Origin: Acidobacteriota bacterium
GTDB taxonomy: Bacteria; Acidobacteriota; Blastocatellia; Pyrinomonadales; Pyrinomonadaceae
Reading direction: 5' to 3'
DNA: 23,020 nt
Assembly (NCBI GenBank): GCA_023391155.1
Contig: JAEWBM010000015.1
Span: 1 to 23,020 of the forward strand
Under the pieces are notes generated by a model, which did no database searches, was not told the DNA's origin, and saw nothing but the letters and a program-made list of their open reading frames with translations. Each line of letters begins with the position of its first letter. The stretch's first letter is position 1. A program made the position numbers and the translations under genes. Positions 1 to 7,285 of the stretch are shown piece by piece.

Positions 1-1344
1 TTTAAGGCGGGGAAGGAGCGGGAGTGGCGGCCGACGATAAGGCGAGCGGCGGCGTGGATCTTTGAGGGAGTGACGGTTTCGGCGGCAGTGCAGGTGTGGC
101 TAATTCCGCTATCCGCATATTACTTTCACCGGGTAACGCCGGGGTCGGTGCTGCTCAATCTGTGGGCGGGTCCGCTGTTGGCGGCGGAGAGCATCGCGGC
201 GGTGCTGGCCGTCATCGTGAACCAGGCGGGGGACACGGCGGCGATTCCCTTCGTGGTACTGACGGAGGGGCTGCATTCGCTGGCGGTGCGGCTGCCGGAG
301 ATGGTGACAGGGTGGGATTGGTCGAGCTGGCGTGTGCCGGTGTATTCGGGATTAGGGCGGGCGGTTTACGCCGGGTATCTGATACCGGTGGCGGTGCTTT
401 CGATCGCGGTGTTCGGATGGGATGTGTTTCGGTTGAAGCGCGAAAGGCGGCGGGGGATTATTAGCTTAATCGGTCTCGGAGCGGCGGCGGTGTTGGGCGG
501 CGTTATCGTGATGCATCCGGGAAGCGCACCTGCGGCGGATGGGAGGCTGCGGGTCGATTTGCTGGATGTGGGGCAAGGCGATGCGACGCTGGTGACGTTT
601 CCGAACGGGGAAACGATGCTGATCGATGGCGGCGGAGAGATCGGGATGCGGGGCGAGGACCCGGAATTCGAGCGGGACCGTTTTCGCGTTGGGGAAAGTG
701 TGGTGTCGGAATTTTTGTGGGAGAAGGGGCTGTCGGAAATCTCGACGATGGTGGGGACGCACGCGGATGCGGACCATATTCAGGGGCTCGCGGATGCGGC
801 GAGGAATTTTAGAGTGCGGCGGGCGATCTTGCCGGAGGGGATCGAGGCGGATGAGGACGGACGTGAGTTGATGGAAGAGCTGGCAGGGGTGCCGATAGAG
901 AGAGCGAGAGGGCGGACGGAATTTGATATCGGTGGAGTGCGGGTGACGATCTTTGCGGCTGATGGCGAAGGGCTCAAGGCTAATGACAGGTCGATAGTCG
1001 TGAGGCTGGATATGGGAGAGCGAGCGATCCTGTTGACGGGAGACATTGAACGGGCAGGTGAAGCGGTGGTGGTGGGATCGGGGCTCGCGACTGACGTGGA
1101 TGTCGTAAAGGCAGCGCATCATGGGAGTAGAACATCGTCCACGGAGGAGTTTGTGAACGCTGCCAGAGCTGAGCTGGTCGTGGTGCCAGTGGGGAGACGG
1201 TCGAGATTCGGGCATCCGCACGCGGACGTGTTGAAGCGGTGGTCAAATTCAGGTGCGAGGGTTTTGACGACGGGGTCGATGGGAACGGTGACGGTGGTGA
1301 CGGACGGCCGAGAGCTTAATGTGACAACGTTTCAAAAGGAGTAA
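1..1344 (+). CDS. comEC: ComEC/Rec2 DNA-uptake channel, C-terminal part (5' truncated by window)
   Basis: ComEC forms the inner-membrane channel that takes up single-stranded DNA during natural transformation. The frame is open from base 1, so the start and the N-terminal part lie outside the window. Visible parts in order are the end of the Competence membrane domain (the stretch reading PLSAYYFHRVTPGSVLLNLW and the following helices, to about base 520) and then a metallo-beta-lactamase-like domain. The latter begins with VDLLDVGQGDATLV (about 556-600) and shows LIDGGG, the metal-site variant THADADHIQGL (757-789), LTGDIE and AAHHGSR (about 1111-1131). It ends with TAA at 1342-1344. The domain order and the HxDxDH signature are typical of the family. 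I cannot see whether the N-terminal OB-fold part is intact. No competence partner gene is nearby. Confidence 0.93.
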   Translation, partial: FKAGKEREWRPTIRRAAAWIFEGVTVSAAVQVWLIPLSAYYFHRVTPGSVLLNLWAGPLLAAESIAAVLAVIVNQAGDTAAIPFVVLTEGLHSLAVRLPEMVTGWDWSSWRVPVYSGLGRAVYAGYLIPVAVLSIAVFGWDVFRLKRERRRGIISLIGLGAAAVLGGVIVMHPGSAPAADGRLRVDLLDVGQGDATLVTFPNGETMLIDGGGEIGMRGEDPEFERDRFRVGESVVSEFLWEKGLSEISTMVGTHADADHIQGLADAARNFRVRRAILPEGIEADEDGRELMEELAGVPIERARGRTEFDIGGVRVTIFAADGEGLKANDRSIVVRLDMGERAILLTGDIERAGEAVVVGSGLATDVDVVKAAHHGSRTSSTEEFVNAARAELVVVPVGRRSRFGHPHADVLKRWSNSGARVLTTGSMGTVTVVTDGRELNVTTFQKE

Positions 1345-1360
1345 GGGGGAAAGAGGTTAA

Positions 1361-1430
1361 CTTCCAGCTACCAGTTATCAGCTTCCAGCTTCCAGTTTTA
1401 CCCTAACAGTTATCAGCTTCCAGTTTTATA
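1361..1430. repeat. Short intergenic repeat patch, CAGTTATCAGCTTCCAG type
   Basis: The 17-base word CAGTTATCAGCTTCCAG occurs exactly at 1372-1388 and again at 1407-1423. Related words (CTTCCAGCTACCAG, CTTCCAGCTTCCAG) surround it. A looser relative (CAGTTTTCAGTTTC and similar, read near 7240-7275) lies in the other repeat-rich gap. No protein is supported here. It looks like a dispersed, slippage-prone intergenic module between comEC and the end of purH. Confidence 0.7.
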
Positions 1431-1472
1431 AAGAAAAGCCCGGCGGCTTCGATCTGCTCGAACCCTCCGGGC
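1430..1472 (-). terminator. Rho-independent terminator of purH
   Basis: Read on the minus strand, GCCCGG...CCGGGC closes a hairpin (1472-1467 with 1443-1438) with an inner TTCGA/TCGAA pairing (1462-1458 with 1452-1448), followed by TTTTCTTT. It lies about 95 bases after the purH stop and points in the right direction for purH. In the plus direction the tract after the stem is not T-rich, so it is a poorer comEC terminator. Confidence 0.75.
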
Positions 1473-1566
1473 GTTACTTCAGTTGTCCTGTATGTAGTAA
1501 TACTACCTAGGTCGAACCACAATGTCAAGTATTTCTTAATGTTTTACATTAAGAAACGATGTTTTT

Positions 1567-3210
1567 TTAATGTTTGAAGTGGCGGATGCCGGTAAATGCC
1601 ATGACGAGCCCGTGTTCATTGGCCGCGGCGATCGATTCGTCATCTTTAACGGAGCCGCCGGGCTGGATAATTGCGGCCGCTCCGAGCTTTGCGGCCTCAT
1701 CGACATTGTCACGGAAAGGAAAAAATGCGTCGGAGGCGAGGGCACAGCCCTTGACGGGCAACTCGAAGCGTTCGGCACGCAGGGCGGCGATTCGGACGGA
1801 ATCGACACGGTTCATTTGCCCGGCACCGACCCCGAGGGTGCGTTCACCGTCGGCGAGGACGATGGCGTTGGATTTAACGTGCTTGCAGACGCGCCAGGCG
1901 AGGAGCATTGCCTTTACCTCTTCGTCGTTGGGCTGACGTTCGGTCACGATCTTTAGTTCGTCCGGTGAGAGACGATGGGCGTCGCGGTCCTGGACGAGCA
2001 TACCGCCGGAGATCTGTTTGAATTCGAGGGAGTCTGAATTGTCATCAGCGGCGAACCGCAAAACGCGGAGGTTCTTTTTTGATCGGAAGACGTCAAGAGC
2101 TGCCCCGTCGAAATCGGGTGCGATCACGACCTCGGTGAAGACCTCGTTGACGGCGAGGGCGGCAACTTCGTCAACGGGCGTGTTGAACGCGACGATGCCG
2201 CCGAATGCCGAAACGGGATCGGTGGAGAGTGCACGGCGGTAAGCCTCTTCGTTGGACGAGCCCGTGCCGACGCCTGAGGGGTTGGTGTGCTTTATGATCG
2301 CGACGGCAAGGTCGTCGAAATCGGAAACGAGCTGCCATGCGGCATCGGCATCGACGTAGTTGTTGAACGACATCTCTTTGCCGTGGAGCTGCTCGGCGTC
2401 CGCGATGCCACCGCCGCCGGTGGAATAAAGGGCGGCACGCTGATGGGGATTTTCGCCGTAACGGAGGCCCGCGGTACGCTCGAGGGAGAGGTGGAGCGAA
2501 TCCGGGAGGGAATGATCGTCGGCTTCCGGAGTTTCGGAAATGTCGTGGTCTATGAACGAAAGGTGGCCGAGCGGGTTGAGCGGTTCAAGTCGTTCGAGGT
2601 CTTCGGCGGAAAGCTGATGGGCTAGGTAGGAAGAGATCGCAAGGTCGTAGGCGGCGGTCCGCGTGTAGGCGAGGGCCGCCAGACGCTGGCGGGTCTCCAT
2701 GCCTAGTTCGCCGGAATTTTCGTTCAGCTCGGCGAGGATCTCAGGATAGAGACGCGGGTCGGTGATGACCGCGACATCGCGCCAGTTCTTTGAAGCCGAG
2801 CGGATCATTGCGGGGCCACCGATGTCGATCTGTTCAACGGCCTCGGGAAGCGAAACGCCCTCTTTCGCGATGGTCGATTCGAAAGGGTAGAGATTTACGA
2901 CGACGAGATCGATGGGTTCGATGCCGTGCTGCTTCATCGAGGCGACGTGCTCATCGTTGTCGCGGAGAGCGAGGAAGGCACCGTGGACCATGGGGTGGAG
3001 CGTTTTGACGCGGCCGTCCATCATCTCGGGAAAGCCGGTAATTTCCGACACCTCGGTAACCTCGATTCCGGCCTCGCGGAGGGCTGAGGCGGTGCCGCCG
3101 GTGGAGATGATCGCGACGCCGTGCGAGGCCAAGCCGCGGGCAAGATCGAGGACGCCGGACTTATCCGACACGCTAATTAATGCTCGTTTAATCTTTCGTA
3201 GATCTGACAT
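1567..3210 (-). CDS. purH: Bifunctional AICAR formyltransferase / IMP cyclohydrolase PurH
   Basis: PurH catalyses the last two steps of de novo IMP synthesis in the cytoplasm: formylation of AICAR by 10-formyl-THF, then ring closure. The 547-residue protein fits the family length (about 510-540). The N-terminal MGS-like cyclohydrolase domain starts with KRALISVSDKSGVLDLA and continues through STGGTA, MDGRVKTLHP and VVVNLYPF. The formyltransferase domain follows with LRYGENPHQRAALY, IKHTNPSGVG, SAFGGIVAFN and the C-terminal SDAFFPFRDN, IQPGGS and FTGIRHFKH. I chose ATG at 3208-3210 because the family signature begins a few residues later; the open frame runs on upstream to 3483 but crosses a clear terminator hairpin. 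No Shine-Dalgarno is obvious before this ATG. It is monocistronic in this window. Confidence 0.97.
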   Translation of the reverse strand: MSDLRKIKRALISVSDKSGVLDLARGLASHGVAIISTGGTASALREAGIEVTEVSEITGFPEMMDGRVKTLHPMVHGAFLALRDNDEHVASMKQHGIEPIDLVVVNLYPFESTIAKEGVSLPEAVEQIDIGGPAMIRSASKNWRDVAVITDPRLYPEILAELNENSGELGMETRQRLAALAYTRTAAYDLAISSYLAHQLSAEDLERLEPLNPLGHLSFIDHDISETPEADDHSLPDSLHLSLERTAGLRYGENPHQRAALYSTGGGGIADAEQLHGKEMSFNNYVDADAAWQLVSDFDDLAVAIIKHTNPSGVGTGSSNEEAYRRALSTDPVSAFGGIVAFNTPVDEVAALAVNEVFTEVVIAPDFDGAALDVFRSKKNLRVLRFAADDNSDSLEFKQISGGMLVQDRDAHRLSPDELKIVTERQPNDEEVKAMLLAWRVCKHVKSNAIVLADGERTLGVGAGQMNRVDSVRIAALRAERFELPVKGCALASDAFFPFRDNVDEAAKLGAAAIIQPGGSVKDDESIAAANEHGLVMAFTGIRHFKH

Positions 3211-3254
3211 AAAAGTAGTATTTGCGATAGAAACGGAAATAAAGATTGTGTACA

Positions 3255-3291
3255 AAAAGAAAAAGGCGGTCAAAGCGGACCGCCCGTTTTT
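3255..3291 (-). terminator. Rho-independent terminator, strongest on the minus strand
   Basis: A perfect 7-bp stem GGCGGTC/GACCGCC (3265-3271 with 3278-3284) with a 6-base loop is followed on the minus strand by TTTTTCTTTTT. In the plus direction it is followed by CGTTTTT, but no plus-strand gene precedes it. It lies upstream of purH, so it must end a different minus-strand transcript, one coming from 3300-3520. Confidence 0.8.
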
Positions 3292-3368
3292 CATCATTAA
3301 TATGTTAGAACAGTATCTTGTCCAGCCCGTGCGAAGGGGCGTGCAAAAAGAAGCGGCAACAGAGCCCC

Positions 3369-3446
3369 TTAAAAGAAGAACCGTCCCAAAAAGAGCAGGC
3401 TCAGCAAGAAAACGAGTGTGTAAATTACGATCTTTATAAAGCTCAT
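3369..3446 (-). CDS. Possible 25-residue hydrophobic membrane peptide
   Basis: ATG at 3444-3446 opens a frame whose product is almost entirely a hydrophobic helix: it starts MSFIKIVIYTLVFLL and ends LGRFFF, with a stop at 3369. The product has basic residues near both ends and could be one transmembrane segment. The frame is open further upstream without a better start, and no clear Shine-Dalgarno precedes this ATG. The supporting context is the terminator at 3255-3291, which needs a minus-strand transcript to end. It may instead be an untranslated small RNA or chance. I do not recognise the peptide. Confidence 0.35.
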   Translation of the reverse strand: MSFIKIVIYTLVFLLSLLFLGRFFF

Positions 3447-3513
3447 AGCACTTTTTTGAGGGCCGCAAGGGGCCACTAAACAAGCGAACGATAGAAGGGA
3501 ACCAACTATCTTG

Positions 3514-4941
3514 ATGTCAAAGCACAGACTAATATCATATCGCGTTTTTTTCGCGATGTGCGCCCTTTTACAAATCTTTACATTCGGGGCGACGGCGCAG
3601 GAGAGGAAGATCTCGGTCACGGTCGATATCTCGCGATGCCCAATAGCCGTGGTGATGGGCGCAGGTTTCAAGGACAGTACGAGCTTTGGATTTCTGAAGA
3701 GTTCGGCGGGAGTGACGGGGCTGGAAAAACGAATATCGGGGCTGAAGTTCTTTGACTTGGGAGGCGGCGAGGTGGGCCATCGCGAGCTGCAGGCCGGTGA
3801 ATTTCTGACGGAGAAACCCGCAAGCGGCTGGAGCTATGTGATCGACCTTGTGCCGCCGGAGTTCACGACGGCCGCGGCACATATTTCGTGGATCGGTGAG
3901 GAGGCAGGGCTGCTGATGGCAACGGATATGCTCCCGATGGGCATCGGCGAGGGGCCGGCCCAGTTCACGGTCGAATTGCCCGAGGGCTGGAAGACGGCGA
4001 CGGGCAGCAAAACATTCGCATCAAGTGCTAATGACGCCGTGGTTTTTATTTCAAAGGACGCGGTAAGAACGCCGGCGGGACGAAATTTGTTTGTTAACAC
4101 GGCGGGTAAGTGGCATTTCACGGCGAGCGAGGCTGCCGAGATGACGGCGGAGATCGCAGCGGAGTATTCGAAAATGTTTGGCGGTGAGCCGGAGGGAGAG
4201 ATAGAGGTCAACATTCTCCCGTTTCCGATGAGCGCAAACCACGGGACATGGCAGGCGGAGACACGCGGCCGGACCGTGACGATAGTCGCGGCGGACATGG
4301 CGTTTCGGACGCAATCGCTCCAAAGGCTGCACGAACAGCTAAGGCATGAACTTTTTCACCTGTGGATACCCAACGGCGTAAATCTGACGGGGAATTACGA
4401 TTGGTTTTATGAGGGGTTTGCTCTTTACCAATCGCTGAGAATGGCGGTCGGGGTGAACAGGATCGGGTTCAACGATATGTTGTCCACGCTCACGCGGGCA
4501 CATGCGATCGCAGAGCGGCAGAGCGGGTCGCTGTTAGAGGCATCTAAGACTAGATGGGCACCGGGCGGCACCGAGGTTTACGCACGAGGGATGTTTACGG
4601 CATTCTTGACGGACCTGGCGATGCTGACGCGCTCGGGCGGGAAGCAATCGGTCGAAGATCTTTTGAAGGAGATCTATAGCCGACACCACGACGGCGAAAG
4701 CGTCGACGGGAACGAGGCAGTGCTGGCAGCGATGGAGAGACGCCCCGAGCTTGGACGAATAGTGGAGCAGTATATACGGGGCGGCGAGGCTCTCGCTGAA
4801 GATGCGCTGCTGCGGTCAGCCGGCTTTGTTCTTGATGGGGGCAGGCTCACGGCAGTCGAGAAACCCTCGGGGCGGCAAAAGACGATACTGAACAGATTGG
4901 GATATAATAATTGGCGTAGGTCACCGAAGTTCCAAAAATGA
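3514..4941 (+). CDS. Exported M61-like (gluzincin) metallopeptidase
   Basis: This is predicted to be a zinc-dependent aminopeptidase-like enzyme acting outside the cytoplasm. The N-terminus has a signal peptide (basic start, hydrophobic core, GATAQ near residue 28). The catalytic motif HELFH is at residues 278-282, followed by WFYEGFALY with the third zinc ligand Glu at about residue 300. This spacing matches the M1/M61 gluzincins, and the surrounding sequence (HELFHLW, then WFYEGF) is most like M61 glycyl aminopeptidases. At 475 residues it lacks the C-terminal PDZ domain usual in M61. A TTG three bases upstream (3511) is an alternative start; an AGAAGGGA stretch at 3493-3500 is the likely ribosome site. 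The stop overlaps the next gene's ATG (ATGA, 4938-4941), so the two genes are probably co-translated. The substrate is unknown. Confidence 0.8.
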   Translation: MSKHRLISYRVFFAMCALLQIFTFGATAQERKISVTVDISRCPIAVVMGAGFKDSTSFGFLKSSAGVTGLEKRISGLKFFDLGGGEVGHRELQAGEFLTEKPASGWSYVIDLVPPEFTTAAAHISWIGEEAGLLMATDMLPMGIGEGPAQFTVELPEGWKTATGSKTFASSANDAVVFISKDAVRTPAGRNLFVNTAGKWHFTASEAAEMTAEIAAEYSKMFGGEPEGEIEVNILPFPMSANHGTWQAETRGRTVTIVAADMAFRTQSLQRLHEQLRHELFHLWIPNGVNLTGNYDWFYEGFALYQSLRMAVGVNRIGFNDMLSTLTRAHAIAERQSGSLLEASKTRWAPGGTEVYARGMFTAFLTDLAMLTRSGGKQSVEDLLKEIYSRHHDGESVDGNEAVLAAMERRPELGRIVEQYIRGGEALAEDALLRSAGFVLDGGRLTAVEKPSGRQKTILNRLGYNNWRRSPKFQK

Positions 4942-6080
4942 GATCACGAGCATTAACCCTAATTTTGACAGCGGCGATCGCGATCGGCGGCAGCGGGTGC
5001 AGCCTGTTGGACGCCACGGTCAATACCTTTTCAGCGGCGGTGGGCCTGTCGGATACGGCGGTGGTCATCGCGAAGACGGCACAGATACGTACGTCGTATG
5101 CGGTGGTCGCGGCAGACCTGCTCGAGGTGAAGCGCGGCGACCGGCTGGACGTTCTGGACAAGGTCGAGTTTGAAAAGGTGCTGTGGTACCGCGTGCGCGC
5201 CCGCGACGAGGACGAGACCGAAGGCTGGATCGAGGCGCAGAACGTGATCACGAACGAAGTGCTCGAAAGTTCGAAGAAGCTGTCGGAAGGGTTTAAAGAC
5301 CAGCCGGCGCAAGCGGCCGGGAAGCTGAGAGCGGCCTCGAACCTGAGGCTTGCGGCGGAGATGGACCCGGAGAACGTGCTGTTTCGGCTGGCGAGCGGGT
5401 CGACCTTCGAGATAATGGATTGGGAGTTTGTTCCGAAGGAGGCGGTTGCGGACGTTGACGATGCCTCTGACGGTTCCCGACTCGCGGCCAATCGCGAGGT
5501 CGACAGCGAGATCGCTGCGGCCCGTGTCGAGGGTGAGCCGGAGAAGATCGACGAAAAATACGACATTTGGTACCTGGTTAAGCTTGATCCGTCGGTGTCG
5601 CCGGCACCGGCGGGATGGCTCTTCGGAAGGCAGGTCGAGTTGCAGGTGCCGTCGGATATCGTTTTCTTTCAGGAGAATAACCGCAAGTTCGTGACCTGGC
5701 AGCGGCTTGATACGGACCAGGCGGGAACCGTGACGACGACCGGTAAGCTTGCGACGCCGGGGAATTGGGTGATCCTGACGCGGACAAATATTTCAAAGGC
5801 GGTGGACGGCGTCGAGCCGGATTTTGACGGGATACTGGTGCTTGCGTTCGATAAATTTGACCAGAGCTTTTACACCGTTTGGCGTTCGTCGGGCGATGTA
5901 TGGGGGCAGCTGCCGCTGAAGGTCGAGGGCGCGGCGGACAACAAGACGGTGACGCTCAAGCTGCGGCATTCGGAAGGGCGAATGGACGACAAGCGGTTTG
6001 TGGTCTTCCGGGACCGGAATCGTATAAGGCTCACCCCGCCGGAGGACATTGCCCAATATCAGCAAGCGAGGAAGCGATGA
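4938..6080 (+). CDS. SH3-domain lipoprotein
   Basis: The protein starts with a basic, then hydrophobic signal sequence ending in a lipobox-like GGSGC, giving Cys21 as the likely lipidated residue, although the -3 position is a weak match. Residues about 48-104 look like a bacterial SH3 domain (AQIRTSYAVV, then VLWYRVRARD, then EGWIEAQNVI). A second SH3-like unit spans about 132-235 and ends with IWYLVKLDP and GWLFGRQVEL. The C-terminal 140 residues are beta-rich and unrecognised. Bacterial SH3 domains often bind cell-wall peptides, so an envelope role is inferred. It is sandwiched by ATGA overlaps with the M61-like peptidase before it and the Smr gene after it, which suggests fixed co-expression. 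Confidence 0.75.
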   Translation: MRSRALTLILTAAIAIGGSGCSLLDATVNTFSAAVGLSDTAVVIAKTAQIRTSYAVVAADLLEVKRGDRLDVLDKVEFEKVLWYRVRARDEDETEGWIEAQNVITNEVLESSKKLSEGFKDQPAQAAGKLRAASNLRLAAEMDPENVLFRLASGSTFEIMDWEFVPKEAVADVDDASDGSRLAANREVDSEIAAARVEGEPEKIDEKYDIWYLVKLDPSVSPAPAGWLFGRQVELQVPSDIVFFQENNRKFVTWQRLDTDQAGTVTTTGKLATPGNWVILTRTNISKAVDGVEPDFDGILVLAFDKFDQSFYTVWRSSGDVWGQLPLKVEGAADNKTVTLKLRHSEGRMDDKRFVVFRDRNRIRLTPPEDIAQYQQARKR

Positions 6081-6385
6081 CGGATGCCGAATACATAGGT
6101 GAAGATCCGTTTCCGGAGCCGGTTGAAATAGAAATAACGGATTCGATCGACCTGCATTCGTTTCAGCCCTCTGAGGTGAAAGCGGTCGTCGAGGCATATT
6201 TGGGGGAAGCTCGGAGAAAGGGCTTCCGGATCGTGAGAATAATCCACGGCAAGGGGATCGGTGTTCAGCGCGAGACCGTAAGAAAGGTGCTGGAACGGAC
6301 GGATTTCGTAAAAGGATTTAAGTCGGGCGACGAATTTTCGGGGGGAAGCGGGGCGACCGTGGCAGAGCTCGCGGCCGAAAACTAG
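6077..6385 (+). CDS. Stand-alone Smr-domain protein
   Basis: This 102-residue protein consists almost entirely of an Smr (small MutS-related) domain. The two signature motifs are DLHSF at residues 25-29 and RIIHGKGIGVQRETV, with HGKG at 57-60. Smr domains, as in the C-terminus of MutS2 and in YdaL-type proteins, are known as DNA- or RNA-directed nuclease modules. Here there is no MutS core, so the substrate is unknown. ATG at 6077 overlaps the previous stop (ATGA); the open frame continues upstream inside the lipoprotein gene in another phase, but the overlap start is the natural one. Its stop overlaps the stop of the convergent gene within the palindrome CTAG (6382-6385). Confidence 0.88.
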   Translation: MTDAEYIGEDPFPEPVEIEITDSIDLHSFQPSEVKAVVEAYLGEARRKGFRIVRIIHGKGIGVQRETVRKVLERTDFVKGFKSGDEFSGGSGATVAELAAEN

Positions 6386-6639
6386 TTGTCATCTATAACA
6401 TCGGCCCAGACCTCATCATCCTGCGGGCCATAAGCAGCCTCAAGCAAAGCCTCTTGTGATTCGATAGTGGCGCGAGCCTCTTCGAGCCTGCGCTGGAGCG
6501 TACGGGCACGCCTTTCCAGGTGGCGGAGCCGGCGTTTTCTGTCCTTGTCGAGGCGGTCGAGGTAGAACATATAGGCCATCTGCAGGCCGGCAATGCAGGT
6601 CAGGACCAGGCAGATAAGGATGAGGAAGTAAACCAACAC
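6382..6639 (-). CDS. Small membrane-anchored coiled-coil protein
   Basis: This 85-residue protein has one N-terminal transmembrane helix (starting MLVYFLILICLVLTCIAGLQ) followed by a strongly charged helix (RLDKDRKRRLRHLERRARTLQRRLEEAR) likely to form a coiled coil, and an acidic tail (DDEVWADVIDDN). The start is GTG at 6637-6639; a TATAAT lies 18 bases upstream on this strand and no strong Shine-Dalgarno is visible, so the leader would be short. I do not recognise the family; the layout resembles small FtsB/LapA-like envelope proteins, but no specific motif supports that. It is convergent with the Smr gene and shares the CTAG stop overlap. Confidence 0.65.
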   Translation of the reverse strand: MLVYFLILICLVLTCIAGLQMAYMFYLDRLDKDRKRRLRHLERRARTLQRRLEEARATIESQEALLEAAYGPQDDEVWADVIDDN

Positions 6640-6657
6640 GTTCTTGTTTAATCCAAG

Positions 6658-6686
6658 ATTATACTCTTGACCTCGCCGGTATTAAA
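6658..6686 (-). promoter_or_regulatory. Candidate promoter of the small membrane protein gene
   Basis: On the minus strand TATAAT (6663-6658) is preceded by a 17-base spacer and TTTAAT (6686-6681), a weak -35. The predicted start would give a leader of about 12 bases before GTG at 6639. It overlaps the divergent plus-strand candidate. Confidence 0.45.
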
Positions 6687-6695
6687 GGCAACAAT
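6667..6695 (+). promoter_or_regulatory. Candidate promoter of the DUF6941-like gene
   Basis: TTGACC (6667-6672), a 17-base spacer and AACAAT (6690-6695) form a reasonable sigma70-type site about 40 bases before the ATG at 6737. It overlaps the divergent minus-strand candidate, so the two promoters could interfere. Confidence 0.4.
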
Positions 6696-6736
6696 CGAAA
6701 GAAGCCGGTGAGGGAAAGCAAGGGGAAAGTACGACG

Positions 6737-7171
6737 ATGGCAATGGAAAATTTGAAACTGGTGTACACGTTGATGTGCGACGATGTACGCGTCGAGATGG
6801 GCAACAAGATCTCAATAATGGGGATCTTTCAGAACATAATGGTGGAGAAACTGCCTATTTCGCTGATCAAGTTCGCGGTGCTGAACCACTGGACCGGGGC
6901 GGGAAATTATCAGACCGAGGTGCGGATTCTTTCGCCGGACCGTGAGGAGGAGTTGGTGAGTTCGGCCCCGACGCTGCTGGAACTTGCGCCGGGTGGATTT
7001 ACGGACAATGTGAGCTTTTTTGTGAACGTGGTGTTCACGACGCCGGGAACGTATTGGGTGCAGACGCTGGCGGATGAAGAGGTGGTACAAGAGTTTCCGC
7101 TAGTGGTAACGGACCAGGCGAATATGGAAGGGTCGAGGCTGCCGGAGAATATTTCTGAGACGGTGAATTAG
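6737..7171 (+). CDS. DUF6941-like cytoplasmic protein of unknown function
   Basis: This 144-residue soluble protein has no signal peptide and no membrane segment. It has a conserved-looking opening (LVYTLMCDDVR, then GNKISIMGIF) followed by beta-strand-rich sequence (YQTEVRILSP, SFFVNVVF, GTYWVQTL), suggesting a compact beta-sandwich. The pattern 'CDDVR...GNK.S.MGIF' matches my recollection of the DUF6941 family, common in Acidobacteriota and other soil bacteria; this family call is from memory and its function is not known. An AGGGGA at 6721-6726 lies 10 bases before ATG 6737; a second ATG two codons later is an alternative. It stands alone between a divergent small membrane gene and a repeat-rich gap. 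Confidence 0.65.
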   Translation: MAMENLKLVYTLMCDDVRVEMGNKISIMGIFQNIMVEKLPISLIKFAVLNHWTGAGNYQTEVRILSPDREEELVSSAPTLLELAPGGFTDNVSFFVNVVFTTPGTYWVQTLADEEVVQEFPLVVTDQANMEGSRLPENISETVN

Positions 7172-7206
7172 ATTTTCGATCTGCGATTTTAGATTTTCGA
7201 TTTTGA
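7172..7206. repeat. GATTTTCGATT-type A/T-rich tandem words
   Basis: Directly after the stop of the DUF6941-like gene, GATTTTCGAT, GCGATTTTAGATTTTCGA and GATTTTGAATT follow one another as degenerate copies of a roughly 10-base word. It is non-coding and forms the first of several different modules packed into this gap. Confidence 0.6.
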
Positions 7207-7220
7207 ATTGAGAGAGGTCC

Positions 7221-7253
7221 CTGGCTACTGGTTTTTTTACAGTAGCCAGTTTT
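7221..7253 (+). terminator. Hairpin with short T-run after the DUF6941-like gene
   Basis: CTGGCTACTG (7221-7230) pairs perfectly with CAGTAGCCAG (7240-7249) around a 9-base T-rich loop, followed by TTTT. A 10-bp stem 50 bases after a plus-strand stop fits a terminator, but the T-run is short, and the arms may derive from the CAGTTTTCAG-type repeat words. Confidence 0.5.
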
Positions 7254-7285
7254 CAGTTTCGAGTTACCAGTTTTGGAGCGGAGTT

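Larger units (their letters stand above)
3211..3513. other. Gap of about 300 bases between purH and the M61-like gene
   Basis: This gap holds a strong minus-strand terminator (3255-3291), a possible 25-codon hydrophobic reading frame on the minus strand (3369-3446), and presumably the divergent promoters of purH (minus) and the peptidase gene (plus). A perfect TTGACA on the minus strand at 3520-3515 is followed after 18 bases by a poor -10 (TTCTAT). No plus-strand coding region in the gap is convincing. Confidence 0.6.

Noticed and set aside
466..1221. 251-codon frame antisense to comEC
   Set aside because: Low-complexity His/Arg/Pro-rich product typical of the reverse of a GC-rich gene.
1438..1472. 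The purH-end hairpin as a structured regulatory RNA
   Set aside because: Hairpin followed by a T-rich tract on the minus strand is fully explained as a terminator.
3211..3483. N-terminal extension of PurH by 91 residues
   Set aside because: The PurH family begins near MSDLRKIKRAL; the extension crosses a perfect terminator hairpin and looks non-coding.
4847..5566. 239-codon frame antisense to the SH3 lipoprotein gene
   Set aside because: Ser-rich shadow frame without motifs, opposite a gene with clear signal and domains.
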